From: Clostridium hydrogenum
GTDB lineage: Bacteria; Bacillota; Clostridia; Clostridiales; Clostridiaceae
DNA length: 64,000 nt
Assembly: GCF_021432385.1 (NCBI RefSeq)
Contig: NZ_JAEACT010000004.1
Coordinates: forward strand, 186,001 to 250,000
Direction: 5' to 3'
Part shown: one piece after another, positions 53,389 to 62,145 of the stretch
How the letters are laid out: every line of letters begins with the position of its first letter
How positions within the stretch are numbered: position 1 is the first letter of the stretch
The notes under the pieces: model-generated
What the model saw: only the letters and a program-made list of their open reading frames with translations
Told to the model about the DNA's origin: nothing
Databases searched by the model: none
Program-made: the position numbers and the translations under genes

Positions 53389-53769
53389 TTAAGCAAAAAA
53401 AACACTAAATAATATCATAAAAATTCCACCCAATAATATTGATAAACTATTAAAAGCTAACTTTATAGTAGAATTATTTTTTAAATTACTAAAATTCCAT
53501 TTAAGATCTCTTTCTTGCTTTATTGCTTCTAAAGTTGCATGAGTCTTGTCTCCTACCCCTAATCCTTCAATATTTAAATTTAAAGAATCCCCTTTTGTTA
53601 TACATGCCAATGTAATTAATACAGTCGCAATACCTTCTAAAAGCATAACATCTTTAATACTGTCATCTACGCAATTTGAAATAAAAGTTGCTATTAAATA
53701 TCCTATTATTAGAAATATAATGCTCATAATAAGTAGTATGAATATCCTTTTTACCATTTTATTGACCAT
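53389..53769 (-). CDS. Small membrane protein of unknown function
   Basis: A 126-residue protein with three hydrophobic segments (about 6-30, 40-57 and 103-125) and a soluble stretch between the second and third (LNIEGLGVGDKTHATLEAIKQERDLKWN in part). ATG 53769 follows AGGA at about ten bases; GTG 53778 overlaps that site. I recognise no family. It has its own short upstream gap and probably its own promoter. Confidence 0.6.
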   Translation of the reverse strand: MVNKMVKRIFILLIMSIIFLIIGYLIATFISNCVDDSIKDVMLLEGIATVLITLACITKGDSLNLNIEGLGVGDKTHATLEAIKQERDLKWNFSNLKNNSTIKLAFNSLSILLGGIFMILFSVFFA

Positions 53770-53911
53770 ATAACTCACTTCCTATTATTTGTTATATAAA
53801 TATATCTATATTTTATATCATTATATACTAATAGTCTATCGCAACACTTCTATATTTTGTAAAATACACCTATTTTCTAATTAAGCTATGTTTTAAACTG
53901 TAATTTTATTT

Positions 53912-54550
53912 CTACACGTATGATTTTATTTCGTAATCATCTGGTAAATGGCTTGTATCATTTAAAGTGACTATCTTGGGATTTATATTATCATCAAAGA
54001 ACAACTTACATATAGATGTATTTCCAAGTGCCATTTTATGATACATTGTCATATTCCAGTTAAAAATACCTATAAGACCCGCTTTTATTATTCCTCCATG
54101 AGCAACTATTACTATTCTTTTGCCCTCGTGTTTTTGGACAGCCTTCAATATTGCATTTTTGGCCCTCATACTGGCGTTTCTTATACTTAACTCACCGCCA
54201 CAAATTGGTCCTTCACTTAAATCTGTTGTCCACTTTTGGAATGCTTCCGGGAATCCTGTTCTTATTTCCTTTACGGTTAATCCCTCCCATTCACCAAAAT
54301 TTATTTCTCTAAGCTCATTTTCTATATTGATTTCTATATCCATATTTCCGCAAATAATTTGTGAAGTCTTCAAAGCCCTTTTAAGCGGGCTCGAATAAAT
54401 TACATCAAATTTATCTTTCAATGCATTTGCTACATATTTTGCTTGATTAATTCCTTCTGTTGATAACTCTATATCTTGAGAACCCTGGAATTTTCCAAGT
54501 GCATTCCATTTAGTTTCTCCGTGTCTTACTAAATAAACAATTGTTTTCAT
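53912..54550 (-). CDS. Histidine phosphatase family protein (PGAM/CobC-like)
   Basis: A 212-residue enzyme of the phosphoglycerate mutase-like superfamily. LVRHGETKWNALGKFQG carries the phosphohistidine, SSPLKRALKTSQ the second Arg, REINFGEWEG the acidic residue, and VAHGGII the second catalytic His. It probably removes phosphate from a small metabolite. It follows HisC by 18 bp, so both are likely co-transcribed. A role as histidinol phosphatase or as alpha-ribazole phosphatase is possible; sequence alone does not decide. Confidence 0.88.
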   Translation of the reverse strand: MKTIVYLVRHGETKWNALGKFQGSQDIELSTEGINQAKYVANALKDKFDVIYSSPLKRALKTSQIICGNMDIEINIENELREINFGEWEGLTVKEIRTGFPEAFQKWTTDLSEGPICGGELSIRNASMRAKNAILKAVQKHEGKRIVIVAHGGIIKAGLIGIFNWNMTMYHKMALGNTSICKLFFDDNINPKIVTLNDTSHLPDDYEIKSYV

Positions 54551-54568
54551 ATTATATCATTACCTTTC

Positions 54569-55633
54569 TTAAAGGTTCTCCGCTATATCCTGTACTACTT
54601 TTAAAAACTTATTCATTTCATATTCTGTTCCAATGCTTACTCTAAGATAATTATCAATTCTTCCATCGCTAAAATGTCTTACAAGTATTCCTTTACTTCT
54701 TAGTTCTCTAAACAAATTACCAGCATAAATTTTAGGGTGACTTATAAATATAAAATTAGCTTTTGAATCTAGAACTTCAAAACCAACTTCTTTTAACACC
54801 TTAACCGTCTTTTCTCTTGTTTTAATAATTTTCTTCCTTGTTTCTTCAAAATACTCTTTGTCTTTAATTGCAGCTGTTGCTCCCGCTAATGCTAATCTAT
54901 CGATTGTATATGAATTTATAGAGTTCTTTACCATATTCAAGGCAGTTATAAGTTCTCTATTTCCAATGGCAAAACCAACCCTAAGCCCTGCAAGCGATCT
55001 TGATTTAGACAACGTCTGAACAATTAATACATTCGGATAATCTTTTATAAACTTAACTGCAGATTCTCCACCAAAATCTACATACGCTTCATCTATTATT
55101 ACCACACTACTGCTACTTGACTCTATTACTTTTTTAAATCCATTAACTTCAATATATTTTGAAGTTGGTGCATTAGGATTAGGAATTACTACACCACCAT
55201 TTTCAATACAAAATTTATTTAACTCCACATTAAAATCTGCATCCAATGGAATAAGTTCATAATCTATATTAAATAAATTTGCGTATACCTTATAAAAGCT
55301 ATAGGTTATGTCTGGAAAAAGCACAGGTTTCCCTGGGTTAAAAAACGCCATAAAGGAGAAGCCAAGAACTTCATCCGATCCATTTCCAATAAAAACTTCA
55401 TCCTCATCTACCTCGTAAAATTCAGAAATGGCTTTCCTAAGTTCATCACAATTTGGATCCGGATACAGTTTCATTGTTTCATTATTTGCTTCATTAATAG
55501 CTTTTATTACATTAATGGATGGTGGATATGGGTTTTCATTAGTGTTTAATTTTATATATTTTTGATTTTTAGGCTGCTCTCCAGGAATATATGGCTTCAA
55601 ACCTTTTACTCGTTCACTCCAATATTTATTCAT
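54569..55633 (-). CDS. hisC: Histidinol-phosphate aminotransferase (HisC family)
   Basis: A 354-residue PLP-dependent class I/II aminotransferase. KLNTNENPYPPS, YPDPNCDELR, VFIGNGSDEVL, IDEAYVDFGG and TLSKSRSLAGLRVGFAIG (Schiff-base Lys) match the HisC family. It transfers an amino group to imidazole-acetol phosphate in histidine synthesis, or to a similar substrate, as orphan HisC-like enzymes also exist. No other his gene is nearby. GAAGGG precedes the ATG. It lies just upstream of a histidine phosphatase gene, which suggests a shared pathway. Confidence 0.85.
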   Translation of the reverse strand: MNKYWSERVKGLKPYIPGEQPKNQKYIKLNTNENPYPPSINVIKAINEANNETMKLYPDPNCDELRKAISEFYEVDEDEVFIGNGSDEVLGFSFMAFFNPGKPVLFPDITYSFYKVYANLFNIDYELIPLDADFNVELNKFCIENGGVVIPNPNAPTSKYIEVNGFKKVIESSSSSVVIIDEAYVDFGGESAVKFIKDYPNVLIVQTLSKSRSLAGLRVGFAIGNRELITALNMVKNSINSYTIDRLALAGATAAIKDKEYFEETRKKIIKTREKTVKVLKEVGFEVLDSKANFIFISHPKIYAGNLFRELRSKGILVRHFSDGRIDNYLRVSIGTEYEMNKFLKVVQDIAENL

Positions 55634-55727
55634 CTTACTTCACCCTTCTAATTTTCTTTTTCAATTATCTATATGATTATAGCATTTTACTTTAGTGAAG
55701 TAAAATGGTAAATTGTAAAAGTGAATT

Positions 55728-56615
55728 CTATTCTGATATTTGTATACTATACTTACAATTAAACTCTTCCTTTTCCTGTAACTTTAATATACCATCCTTT
55801 TCTCTAAAATCTCCATCAAAATCCTCATAATCCGCATGACCGAACCATGGCTCAATACACACAAAAGGAGCACCTGTAGGCTTTGACCAAAGTCCAAGAT
55901 ATGGGAAGCCCTCAAACTTCAAGGTTACGGCCTTTGAATTTTTTATATTTTTAAGTGAAATTTCATTTGAGCACAAATCTTTAAATATTAATGCATCTTT
56001 TTTAAATAATTGTCTACTTAAGTGTATTATATTTGAATCATATAAAAATGGTGCTGAATTTCTTTTTACTAGTCCCTCTTGATTTATATGTATAATATCC
56101 ACGTTTTCTCTATTTTTAAATTCAAAGTAATAATCTTCAAATTTTAAATTATCTTCTTCACCTATTACTGGGCAATTAAATCCCGGATGTGCTCCAATAG
56201 AAAAATATATATCACCATTATCTAAATTCTTTACATTATATGAAATTTCAACATTATCCCCTGCTAATTTATATTGAACCTTAAGTTCAAATTTATATGG
56301 ATATATTTTTAGAGTTTCTTCATTCCAGGATAATTTTAATATAACCTTATCACTATCCTTTTCAACTGCTTTAAACTCCATATCTCTTGCAAAACCATGT
56401 TGAGTTAGGTTAAATGTATTTTCTCCTATTCTATAAGTATCATTTTTCACTTTACCTACTATTGGAAATAAAATTGGAGCATGCCTTCCCCAAAATTCAG
56501 AATTTGCAGTCCAAAGATATTCATCATTATTTTTATTAGCTTTTATACTCGTTAATTCTGCACCCTTTTCTGATACTTCAATTGTTAAAACATCATTTTG
56601 TAACTTTACGGTCAT
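55728..56615 (-). CDS. Aldose 1-epimerase family protein (LacX-like)
   Basis: A 295-residue protein of the galactose mutarotase fold. WTANSEFWGRHAPILFPIVGKV, LTQHGFARD (His) and ISIGAHPGFNCP (His) and CIEPWFGHADY (Glu) match the LacX/YeaD-like branch. It would interconvert anomers of a sugar or hexose phosphate. ATG 56615 follows AGGAG by nine bases. It stands 94 bp upstream of hisC on the same strand, and may be expressed separately. Confidence 0.88.
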   Translation of the reverse strand: MTVKLQNDVLTIEVSEKGAELTSIKANKNNDEYLWTANSEFWGRHAPILFPIVGKVKNDTYRIGENTFNLTQHGFARDMEFKAVEKDSDKVILKLSWNEETLKIYPYKFELKVQYKLAGDNVEISYNVKNLDNGDIYFSIGAHPGFNCPVIGEEDNLKFEDYYFEFKNRENVDIIHINQEGLVKRNSAPFLYDSNIIHLSRQLFKKDALIFKDLCSNEISLKNIKNSKAVTLKFEGFPYLGLWSKPTGAPFVCIEPWFGHADYEDFDGDFREKDGILKLQEKEEFNCKYSIQISE

Positions 56616-56808
56616 ACTTATCAACTCCTAGTATTTATTTCTACTACCTTTTACTCTGCTTTAATGCTTTTCAATATTTTTAAGTATATTTTACCACAAA
56701 AGTTCCAACCATGATACATAGTTAAAAAAGCCCAATTTTTTTTATAATATAATTAGGCAATTTTAATCCTCATATGTATTTATATGACATGGATATTTTA
56801 TTAAAAAA

Positions 56809-56840
56809 TGTACTCTGTCATCTGTACTCCGTACTCTGAT
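56809..56840. repeat. Solo arm of an H-family element, copy H10
   Basis: TGTACTCTGTCATCTGTACTC is the right arm of H3 without interior or left arm. It ends at the stop codon of the anti-sigma gene. Confidence 0.6.
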
Positions 56841-57884
56841 TTAATACTTTTCCCTACTAAGTTCTACCTCACCAACTCCATCTATACTGAATTTGAACTT
56901 ATCTATATTATCATACATACTTATTGGAAATTTTACTTTAAATATAGTTTTGCCATCTTTCTTATCATCATCTAAAGTATCGTACTGATATTTTTTTCCG
57001 TTTTTATCTACCAATTTAATCTTATCAAGTAAATCTGACATAGAAACTTTTTTATTAGTTGAAAAAGTTACATAAAAATTTGTAGGATCATCTTTTGCAG
57101 AAATAACTTGTATGTTGGAAGTTGTATTTTTAGCTTTGTACTTAGTTACAATTCCTTGACTATTTCCATTGTTATCAATTTTTAAATTCCAGCTTCCATT
57201 TATGCCTTTGCCCTTTTCATTTCCACTTGTATCCTTATAAAGTATATCTATAGTTTCTACTTCAACCACAGCATTATTAATTTTAGGAAAAGAATTTTTA
57301 GCACTTAAAAGTTCATCATATTGAAATGTTCCATTTTTCTCATCAAAATTATAACTTTTCCCTCCACCAGAATCTACTATAAAATTTTTGCTTTTTAAAG
57401 GTTTTGTATCTGAAATTACCTCTGCTATATACTGCCCATCTCCATTTTTAATCCTATATTCCATCGAAAAATCCTCTATTTTTCCTTTCGGGAGCAAATT
57501 AGTATTTATTTTTAAACTAAAGTTTAACCCCATTTCACTATCATCTATAAAATAATTATCTAAAGAAATATTAACCCCGTTATTAAAAGCAGAACTTACA
57601 TTTTTATGCACAAAATTACTTTTATCATTTGCCGTTTGAACGCTTTTGGCACCACTAAAAAATGAATTTACAGCTGCAATTACATACTTATTATTAATTA
57701 CAATAACAGATCCAATTAGACATAATATAACTGCTGCTGTTTTTAATATTCTTCGATTTTTAGTCTTAGATTTACTTCTTATTATATTGTAGGTATCATT
57801 AAAGGATTTCTTAACTACATCTGGAATTTCTTTTTCTTCAGTTAATACTTTTTTAAGATCCATTTCAAATTTATTTTCTTCCAT
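56841..57884 (-). CDS. Membrane anti-sigma factor (DUF4179-like)
   Basis: A 347-residue protein. The cytoplasmic N-terminus (about 1-55, Lys/Glu-rich) would bind the sigma factor. A single helix (about 58-77, TAAVILCLIGSVIVINNKY) leads to a large extracytoplasmic domain similar to DUF4179 proteins. ATG 57884 has AAGGAGAG seven bases before it and overlaps the sigma gene by 14 bases, so the two are translationally coupled. It should hold the ECF sigma factor at the membrane until an envelope signal releases it. Confidence 0.85.
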   Translation of the reverse strand: MEENKFEMDLKKVLTEEKEIPDVVKKSFNDTYNIIRSKSKTKNRRILKTAAVILCLIGSVIVINNKYVIAAVNSFFSGAKSVQTANDKSNFVHKNVSSAFNNGVNISLDNYFIDDSEMGLNFSLKINTNLLPKGKIEDFSMEYRIKNGDGQYIAEVISDTKPLKSKNFIVDSGGGKSYNFDEKNGTFQYDELLSAKNSFPKINNAVVEVETIDILYKDTSGNEKGKGINGSWNLKIDNNGNSQGIVTKYKAKNTTSNIQVISAKDDPTNFYVTFSTNKKVSMSDLLDKIKLVDKNGKKYQYDTLDDDKKDGKTIFKVKFPISMYDNIDKFKFSIDGVGEVELSREKY

Positions 57885-58401
57885 ATAAAATCTCTCCTTC
57901 ATCACTAAAATACCCTTCCCTAAGGATTGCTTTTGCTCTTGATATTCTTGATTTAATTGTACCCTCTGGTTCTTTTACAAGCTCGCTTATTTCTTTTGTA
58001 TTTAATCCAACTATATAATAAAGTAATATCGCTGTCTTATAGTCATTATTTAAAGTGTTTAAAGCTTCCTCTAATTCAATTTTAGAATACTCATTTTTAT
58101 GATGCTTCTCTGCAATTACATTCTCTACCAATATAATTTTGCTGTTTTTATTCAATATAGCATTGCATTTATTTATTAATATCTTGCATATCCAAGAATT
58201 AAAATAATCTGGATTTTTAAGCTTATTTATATTTTTATATGCAAGTAATATTGATTCTTGAATTGCATCAGCAGCATCTTCATCATTATTAAGTAACCTG
58301 CTAGCCACCTTATATAGCACATTTTCATATTGTTTTACTAAAGTTATAAAAGCTTCTCCATCACCTTTTTGAGCTTTCTTAACTAATTTTTCAGTTTCCA
58401 T
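57871..58401 (-). CDS. ECF-type RNA polymerase sigma factor
   Basis: A 176-residue sigma-70 family protein. Region 2 (about 10-85) contains NNDEDAADAIQESILLAYKNI. Region 4 (about 110-165) contains TAILLYYIVGLNTKEISELV and GTIKSRISRAKAIL. The downstream anti-sigma gene overlaps it. It likely transcribes envelope-stress genes, including its own operon. The start has AAGG followed by GGTGA upstream; spacing is a little long. It is divergent from the ABC transporter genes. Confidence 0.92.
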   Translation of the reverse strand: METEKLVKKAQKGDGEAFITLVKQYENVLYKVASRLLNNDEDAADAIQESILLAYKNINKLKNPDYFNSWICKILINKCNAILNKNSKIILVENVIAEKHHKNEYSKIELEEALNTLNNDYKTAILLYYIVGLNTKEISELVKEPEGTIKSRISRAKAILREGYFSDEGEILYGRK

Positions 58402-58508
58402 TCATTCACCAGCCTTGTAAATTCAATTTTCAATATACGTATATTGTTTTTTCTATTTATTAGATAACGTAATTTCTATTTTAGTTGCATTTATTTTATT
58501 ATATCTGC

Positions 58509-58563
58509 TTGACCACATGGTCACCAAGTAATATAATATAATCATAAAATGACCACATGGTCA
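58509..58563 (+). promoter_or_regulatory. Promoter with paired palindromic operators
   Basis: TTGACC (58509-58514) and TATAAT (58532-58537) are 17 bp apart. Two identical copies of TGACCACATGGTCA lie at 58510-58523 and 58550-58563; the first covers the -35, the second ends next to the ribosome binding site. This arrangement fits repression by a dimeric regulator, probably the TetR protein encoded at 60648. Confidence 0.78.
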
Positions 58564-58577
58564 AAGGAGTGATTAAA

Positions 58578-59459
58578 ATGTACGCTATAGAAACTAATAA
58601 TTTATGTAAATCCTATGGAAAAGCTAGGGGAATCATAGATGTTAATTTAAAAATAGAAAACAACGAAGTATTTGGCTTTATTGGTCCAAATGGTGCAGGT
58701 AAATCAACAACAATTCGTACTATTTTAAATTTTATATTTCCAACTTCAGGTAGTGCAAAAATAATGGGATTTGACTGCATAAAGGAAAGCAAAAAAATAA
58801 GAGAGCTTATAGGTTATTTGCCATCAGAAGTGAATTATTATGATGATATGAAAATTAGAGATCTTCTAGAATATTCCGGAAAATTTTACAATAAGGACTG
58901 CAGTAAACGGATAAAAGAACTTTCTGATATATTTGAGGTAGATAGTTCTAAAAAAATAAATCAGCTGTCTCTTGGAAATAAAAAGAAAGTTGGAATAATT
59001 CAAGCTCTACTTCATGAACCTAAATTGGTTATTTTAGATGAACCAACAAGCGGACTTGATCCATTAATGCAAAAAACATTTTTCGAAGTTTTAAGGGAAG
59101 AAAACAAAAAAGGAGCAACTATATTTTTCTCGTCTCATATTTTAAGTGAAGTGCAAGAAATGTGTAATAAAGTCGCAATTATAAAGGAAGGCAAAATACT
59201 AAAAACAGAGGAAATATCAAAACTTCGAGATGCTCAATTTAAAAAAGTAATGGTAAATTTTAATAACGAAATTTTAAATATCAATATTCCTGGAGCTATT
59301 AACACTATTAAGTTAGGTACTTCTGTAAAATTTTTATACAATGGAGATATCAATGCACTTATTGATAACCTTCATAAAAATAAAATTAAAAATCTTACAA
59401 TTGAAGAGCCATCTTTGGAAGAAATATTTATGCACTACTACACAAAGGAGGATAAGTAA
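58578..59459 (+). CDS. ABC transporter ATP-binding protein
   Basis: A 293-residue ATPase with Walker A GPNGAGKST, signature QLSLGNKKKVGIIQAL, Walker B LVILDEPTSGLDP and switch His in SSHILSE. The C-terminal 80 residues form the extension found in drug-export ABC ATPases. AAAGGAG precedes ATG 58578. It pairs with the permease gene two bases downstream. Paired operators upstream suggest that an exported compound or drug relieves repression. Confidence 0.92.
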   Translation: MYAIETNNLCKSYGKARGIIDVNLKIENNEVFGFIGPNGAGKSTTIRTILNFIFPTSGSAKIMGFDCIKESKKIRELIGYLPSEVNYYDDMKIRDLLEYSGKFYNKDCSKRIKELSDIFEVDSSKKINQLSLGNKKKVGIIQALLHEPKLVILDEPTSGLDPLMQKTFFEVLREENKKGATIFFSSHILSEVQEMCNKVAIIKEGKILKTEEISKLRDAQFKKVMVNFNNEILNINIPGAINTIKLGTSVKFLYNGDINALIDNLHKNKIKNLTIEEPSLEEIFMHYYTKEDK

Positions 59460-59461
59460 TT

Positions 59462-60259
59462 ATGAATTTATTTAAAAGAGAACTAAAAAAAAATTTTGTA
59501 AGCTTTCTAATTTGGTCTATAACATTAAGCTTATTGGTTATTCTTACAATGTCTATGTTTACCTCTGTAGCTAAAAGTAGTGCATCATTAGATCAGTTTA
59601 TGAAGCAATTTCCTCCATCCATGCTAAAGGCATTTAATCTAGGCACTTTAAGTATAACAAGTATATTTGGATATTACAGTTCAAAGGTTGGCCTATTAGT
59701 AATATTAAGTGTTGGAATCTATGCAATGATACTTGGCTGCAATATGTTTGCAAAAGAATTTAATGAAAAAACTATGGAATTCCTACAATCAAAACCTATA
59801 ACAAGAACATCAATCATTACTTCAAAAATATGCTGCTACACTATATATGTTTTTCTTTTAAATGTAATCTTATTTGTAGTAACTTATTTTTCCTTTGAAA
59901 GTGTAAAAACCTCAAGTTATTCAGTTAAAACCCTTTTTCTAATTCATGTTGGATACTTTATAGCAGAAATAACCTTTGCTAATATTGGAATTCTTATATC
60001 GCTAATTGTTAAAAACCAAAAGTCATCAGTTTCTTTAAGTTTATGGTTTGTACTTGGAATGTATTTTATATATATCCTAGCAGGCTTATCAGATAAAGCT
60101 GATTTTCTTAAATATTTTACACCCTTTAAATATGTTGATGCCACAGATATAGTAACTAATGGCTATATAAAAACAGAATATGTTATAATACTCATATGCG
60201 TAAATGTAATAGCAGTTGTTTCTTCTTATGTTATATATAATCATAAGGATATTGAATAA
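59462..60259 (+). CDS. ABC-2 type transporter permease
   Basis: A 265-residue membrane protein with six helices and an ABC-2 layout (NMFAKEFNEKTMEFLQSKPITR is the cytoplasmic coupling region). AAAGGAGG lies at the end of the ATPase gene. It forms the membrane part of the exporter. Repeat H9 follows within 90 bp and separates it from the TetR gene. Confidence 0.9.
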   Translation: MNLFKRELKKNFVSFLIWSITLSLLVILTMSMFTSVAKSSASLDQFMKQFPPSMLKAFNLGTLSITSIFGYYSSKVGLLVILSVGIYAMILGCNMFAKEFNEKTMEFLQSKPITRTSIITSKICCYTIYVFLLNVILFVVTYFSFESVKTSSYSVKTLFLIHVGYFIAEITFANIGILISLIVKNQKSSVSLSLWFVLGMYFIYILAGLSDKADFLKYFTPFKYVDATDIVTNGYIKTEYVIILICVNVIAVVSSYVIYNHKDIE

Positions 60260-60344
60260 TTTAATAATATATATACTACTTAAAAAATGGAAATTTTAAA
60301 TTCCAAGTTTATCCTCACAAATTACAATTTGTCGAGGAGAAGCC

Positions 60345-60557
60345 AAAGTACAAAGTACAGAGTACAAAGTACAATGAAGGACGATTTTTCTCCGTTAGCA
60401 CTACGAAAAATCTGAAAACTTATTTTTTTATTGCTGCGCAATCGCGCCATCGATGGCGCTCAGCGAAGCTGACACCATTTTAGTTTAAGATTTACCTGAG
60501 AAAATCGAAAGGTAAATTATCATTCTTTGTACTCTGTACTTTGTACTTTGTACTCTG
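60345..60557. repeat. H-family heptamer-armed palindromic element, copy H9
   Basis: It is nearly identical to H4 (14091-14303), including AAGTACA-type heptamers, ATTGCTGCGCAAT, CAGCGAAGCTGA and the outer CAAATTACAATTTGTCGAGG and AAAAATTGTAATTTA. H4 and H9 lie 46 kb apart, so a recent copying event is likely. Confidence 0.83.
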
Positions 60558-60647
60558 CTCTAAAAATTGTAATTTAACGGAATACATCTGTAATCTGTAG
60601 TTTCCTTATTTAAAAGTGGTATAAATCTAATTAGGGGTGGAATAATT

Positions 60648-61277
60648 TTGTACGAAGTTTTTGAAAGGTTACCAGAAGAAAAGAAGAAAAAAATTATTGA
60701 TATATGCATTAAAGAATTCGGTAAAAATGGATATACCAGTGCCTCAACAAATACTATAGTAAAAAAAGCCGACATATCTAAAGGAACCTTATTCAATTAC
60801 TTTGGAAATAAAAAAAATTTATTTCTATATGTTTTAGATTATATAACTGACTATTATATAAATTATATGATAAAGGAAATGAAAGTAAATGATCCTGATT
60901 TTTTTAAAAGAGTTCTTGATTGGTCTGAACTTAAACTAAAGGTTTCATGTAAAAATCCTGATGTGTATAAATTTTTCGTTATTGCCTATACAAATATTCC
61001 AGATGAATTAAAAGCTGATATTGCTAAACGCTATGAAAAGCTTTATTCTAAAGGTTTATTTTTAGCCCTTGATGGATTAGACATGTCAAAATTTAGAGAT
61101 GATGTAGATAAACAAAAATCACTTGAATTAATATTATTGACGCTAAATGGTATATCCGAAAAATATATTAATAATGAAATCAATAAAAGTAAGGATAAGG
61201 GTCTAAGCTCACTAGATAAAAGGGTAGATGAATTAAAAGAATACCTTAAAATTTTAGAAAAAGTTTTTTATAAATAA
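60648..61277 (+). CDS. TetR family transcriptional regulator
   Basis: A 209-residue protein. The N-terminal DNA-binding domain (about 8-55) has EFGKNGYTSASTNTIVKKA and ISKGTLFNYFGNKKNLF. The rest is a helical ligand-binding domain. Start TTG 60648 follows GGGGTGG. It may bind the TGACCACATGGTCA sites in front of the ABC exporter, since it is the only TetR-type protein near; no such site lies before its own gene. An alpha/beta hydrolase gene follows by 17 bp and is probably co-transcribed. Confidence 0.9.
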   Translation: MYEVFERLPEEKKKKIIDICIKEFGKNGYTSASTNTIVKKADISKGTLFNYFGNKKNLFLYVLDYITDYYINYMIKEMKVNDPDFFKRVLDWSELKLKVSCKNPDVYKFFVIAYTNIPDELKADIAKRYEKLYSKGLFLALDGLDMSKFRDDVDKQKSLELILLTLNGISEKYINNEINKSKDKGLSSLDKRVDELKEYLKILEKVFYK

Positions 61278-61294
61278 CTTTAAGGAGCGTATCT

Positions 61295-62053
61295 ATGATA
61301 TTTAAAGAGTTTGGAAATAAAAATAACAAAGCTATCATTTTTCTGCATGGTGGTGGGCTATCTTGGTGGACATGGAAGACTCAAATCGATATGCTGCAAA
61401 ATGATTATTTCGTTGTTGCACCTATTATTGATGGACATGGTGAAGATGGACATAATAGTTTTGCAACCATACAAAACTCAGCACAAAATGTTATTAATTA
61501 CATAAAAGAAAATTGTAATGGAAAAGTTTTTGCAATTTGTGGACTTTCTCTTGGTGCTCAAATGCTTGTGGAAATACTATCTAAAGAATGTGATATCACA
61601 GAAAATGTGATTATTGAAAGTGCTTTAGTTTGTCCTAGCAGTAAAATTTCAATTAAATTAACTACACTAATATTAAGCCTGTCCTATGGCTTAATTAAGA
61701 AAAGATGGTTTGCAAAACTTCAAGCCAAGCAATTAAAGCTGCCCCAAACATTATTCGAAAATTACTATGAAGATACCATAAAAATAACAAAAGAAACTCT
61801 AATAAACTTTATAAAAAGCAATCAAGAATATTCAATACCAGATACTTTACGCAATACAAAATCAAAAACATTAATATTAGTAGGAGAAAAAGAATTACCT
61901 GTCATGAAAAAATCTGCAAAACTACTTAATGACACTATTAACGGCAGTAATCTAAAAATTATTAAAAATAGTGCACATGGTGAAATTAGTTTGTCTTATC
62001 CAGATAAATACCTTGATCTATTGATTAATTTCTTTAAAAATAATTGTTGTTAA
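61295..62053 (+). CDS. Alpha/beta-fold hydrolase
   Basis: A 252-residue cytoplasmic hydrolase. IFLHGGGLSWW provides the oxyanion region, ICGLSLGAQ the nucleophile elbow (Ser in GLSLG), ILVGEKEL the acidic strand and KNSAHGE the His. The substrate is unknown; esterase or lactonase-like activity is possible. AAGGAG precedes the ATG. It is likely co-expressed with TetR, perhaps as part of a detoxification unit with the ABC exporter. Confidence 0.87.
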   Translation: MIFKEFGNKNNKAIIFLHGGGLSWWTWKTQIDMLQNDYFVVAPIIDGHGEDGHNSFATIQNSAQNVINYIKENCNGKVFAICGLSLGAQMLVEILSKECDITENVIIESALVCPSSKISIKLTTLILSLSYGLIKKRWFAKLQAKQLKLPQTLFENYYEDTIKITKETLINFIKSNQEYSIPDTLRNTKSKTLILVGEKELPVMKKSAKLLNDTINGSNLKIIKNSAHGEISLSYPDKYLDLLINFFKNNCC

Positions 62054-62145
62054 TATTATAATTTTCGTATCAACTCTAAAAAGTAGTTATGAGTATGCAC
62101 TTAAATTTATGTAATAAAATATAAGTACATTATATACTTGTATAA

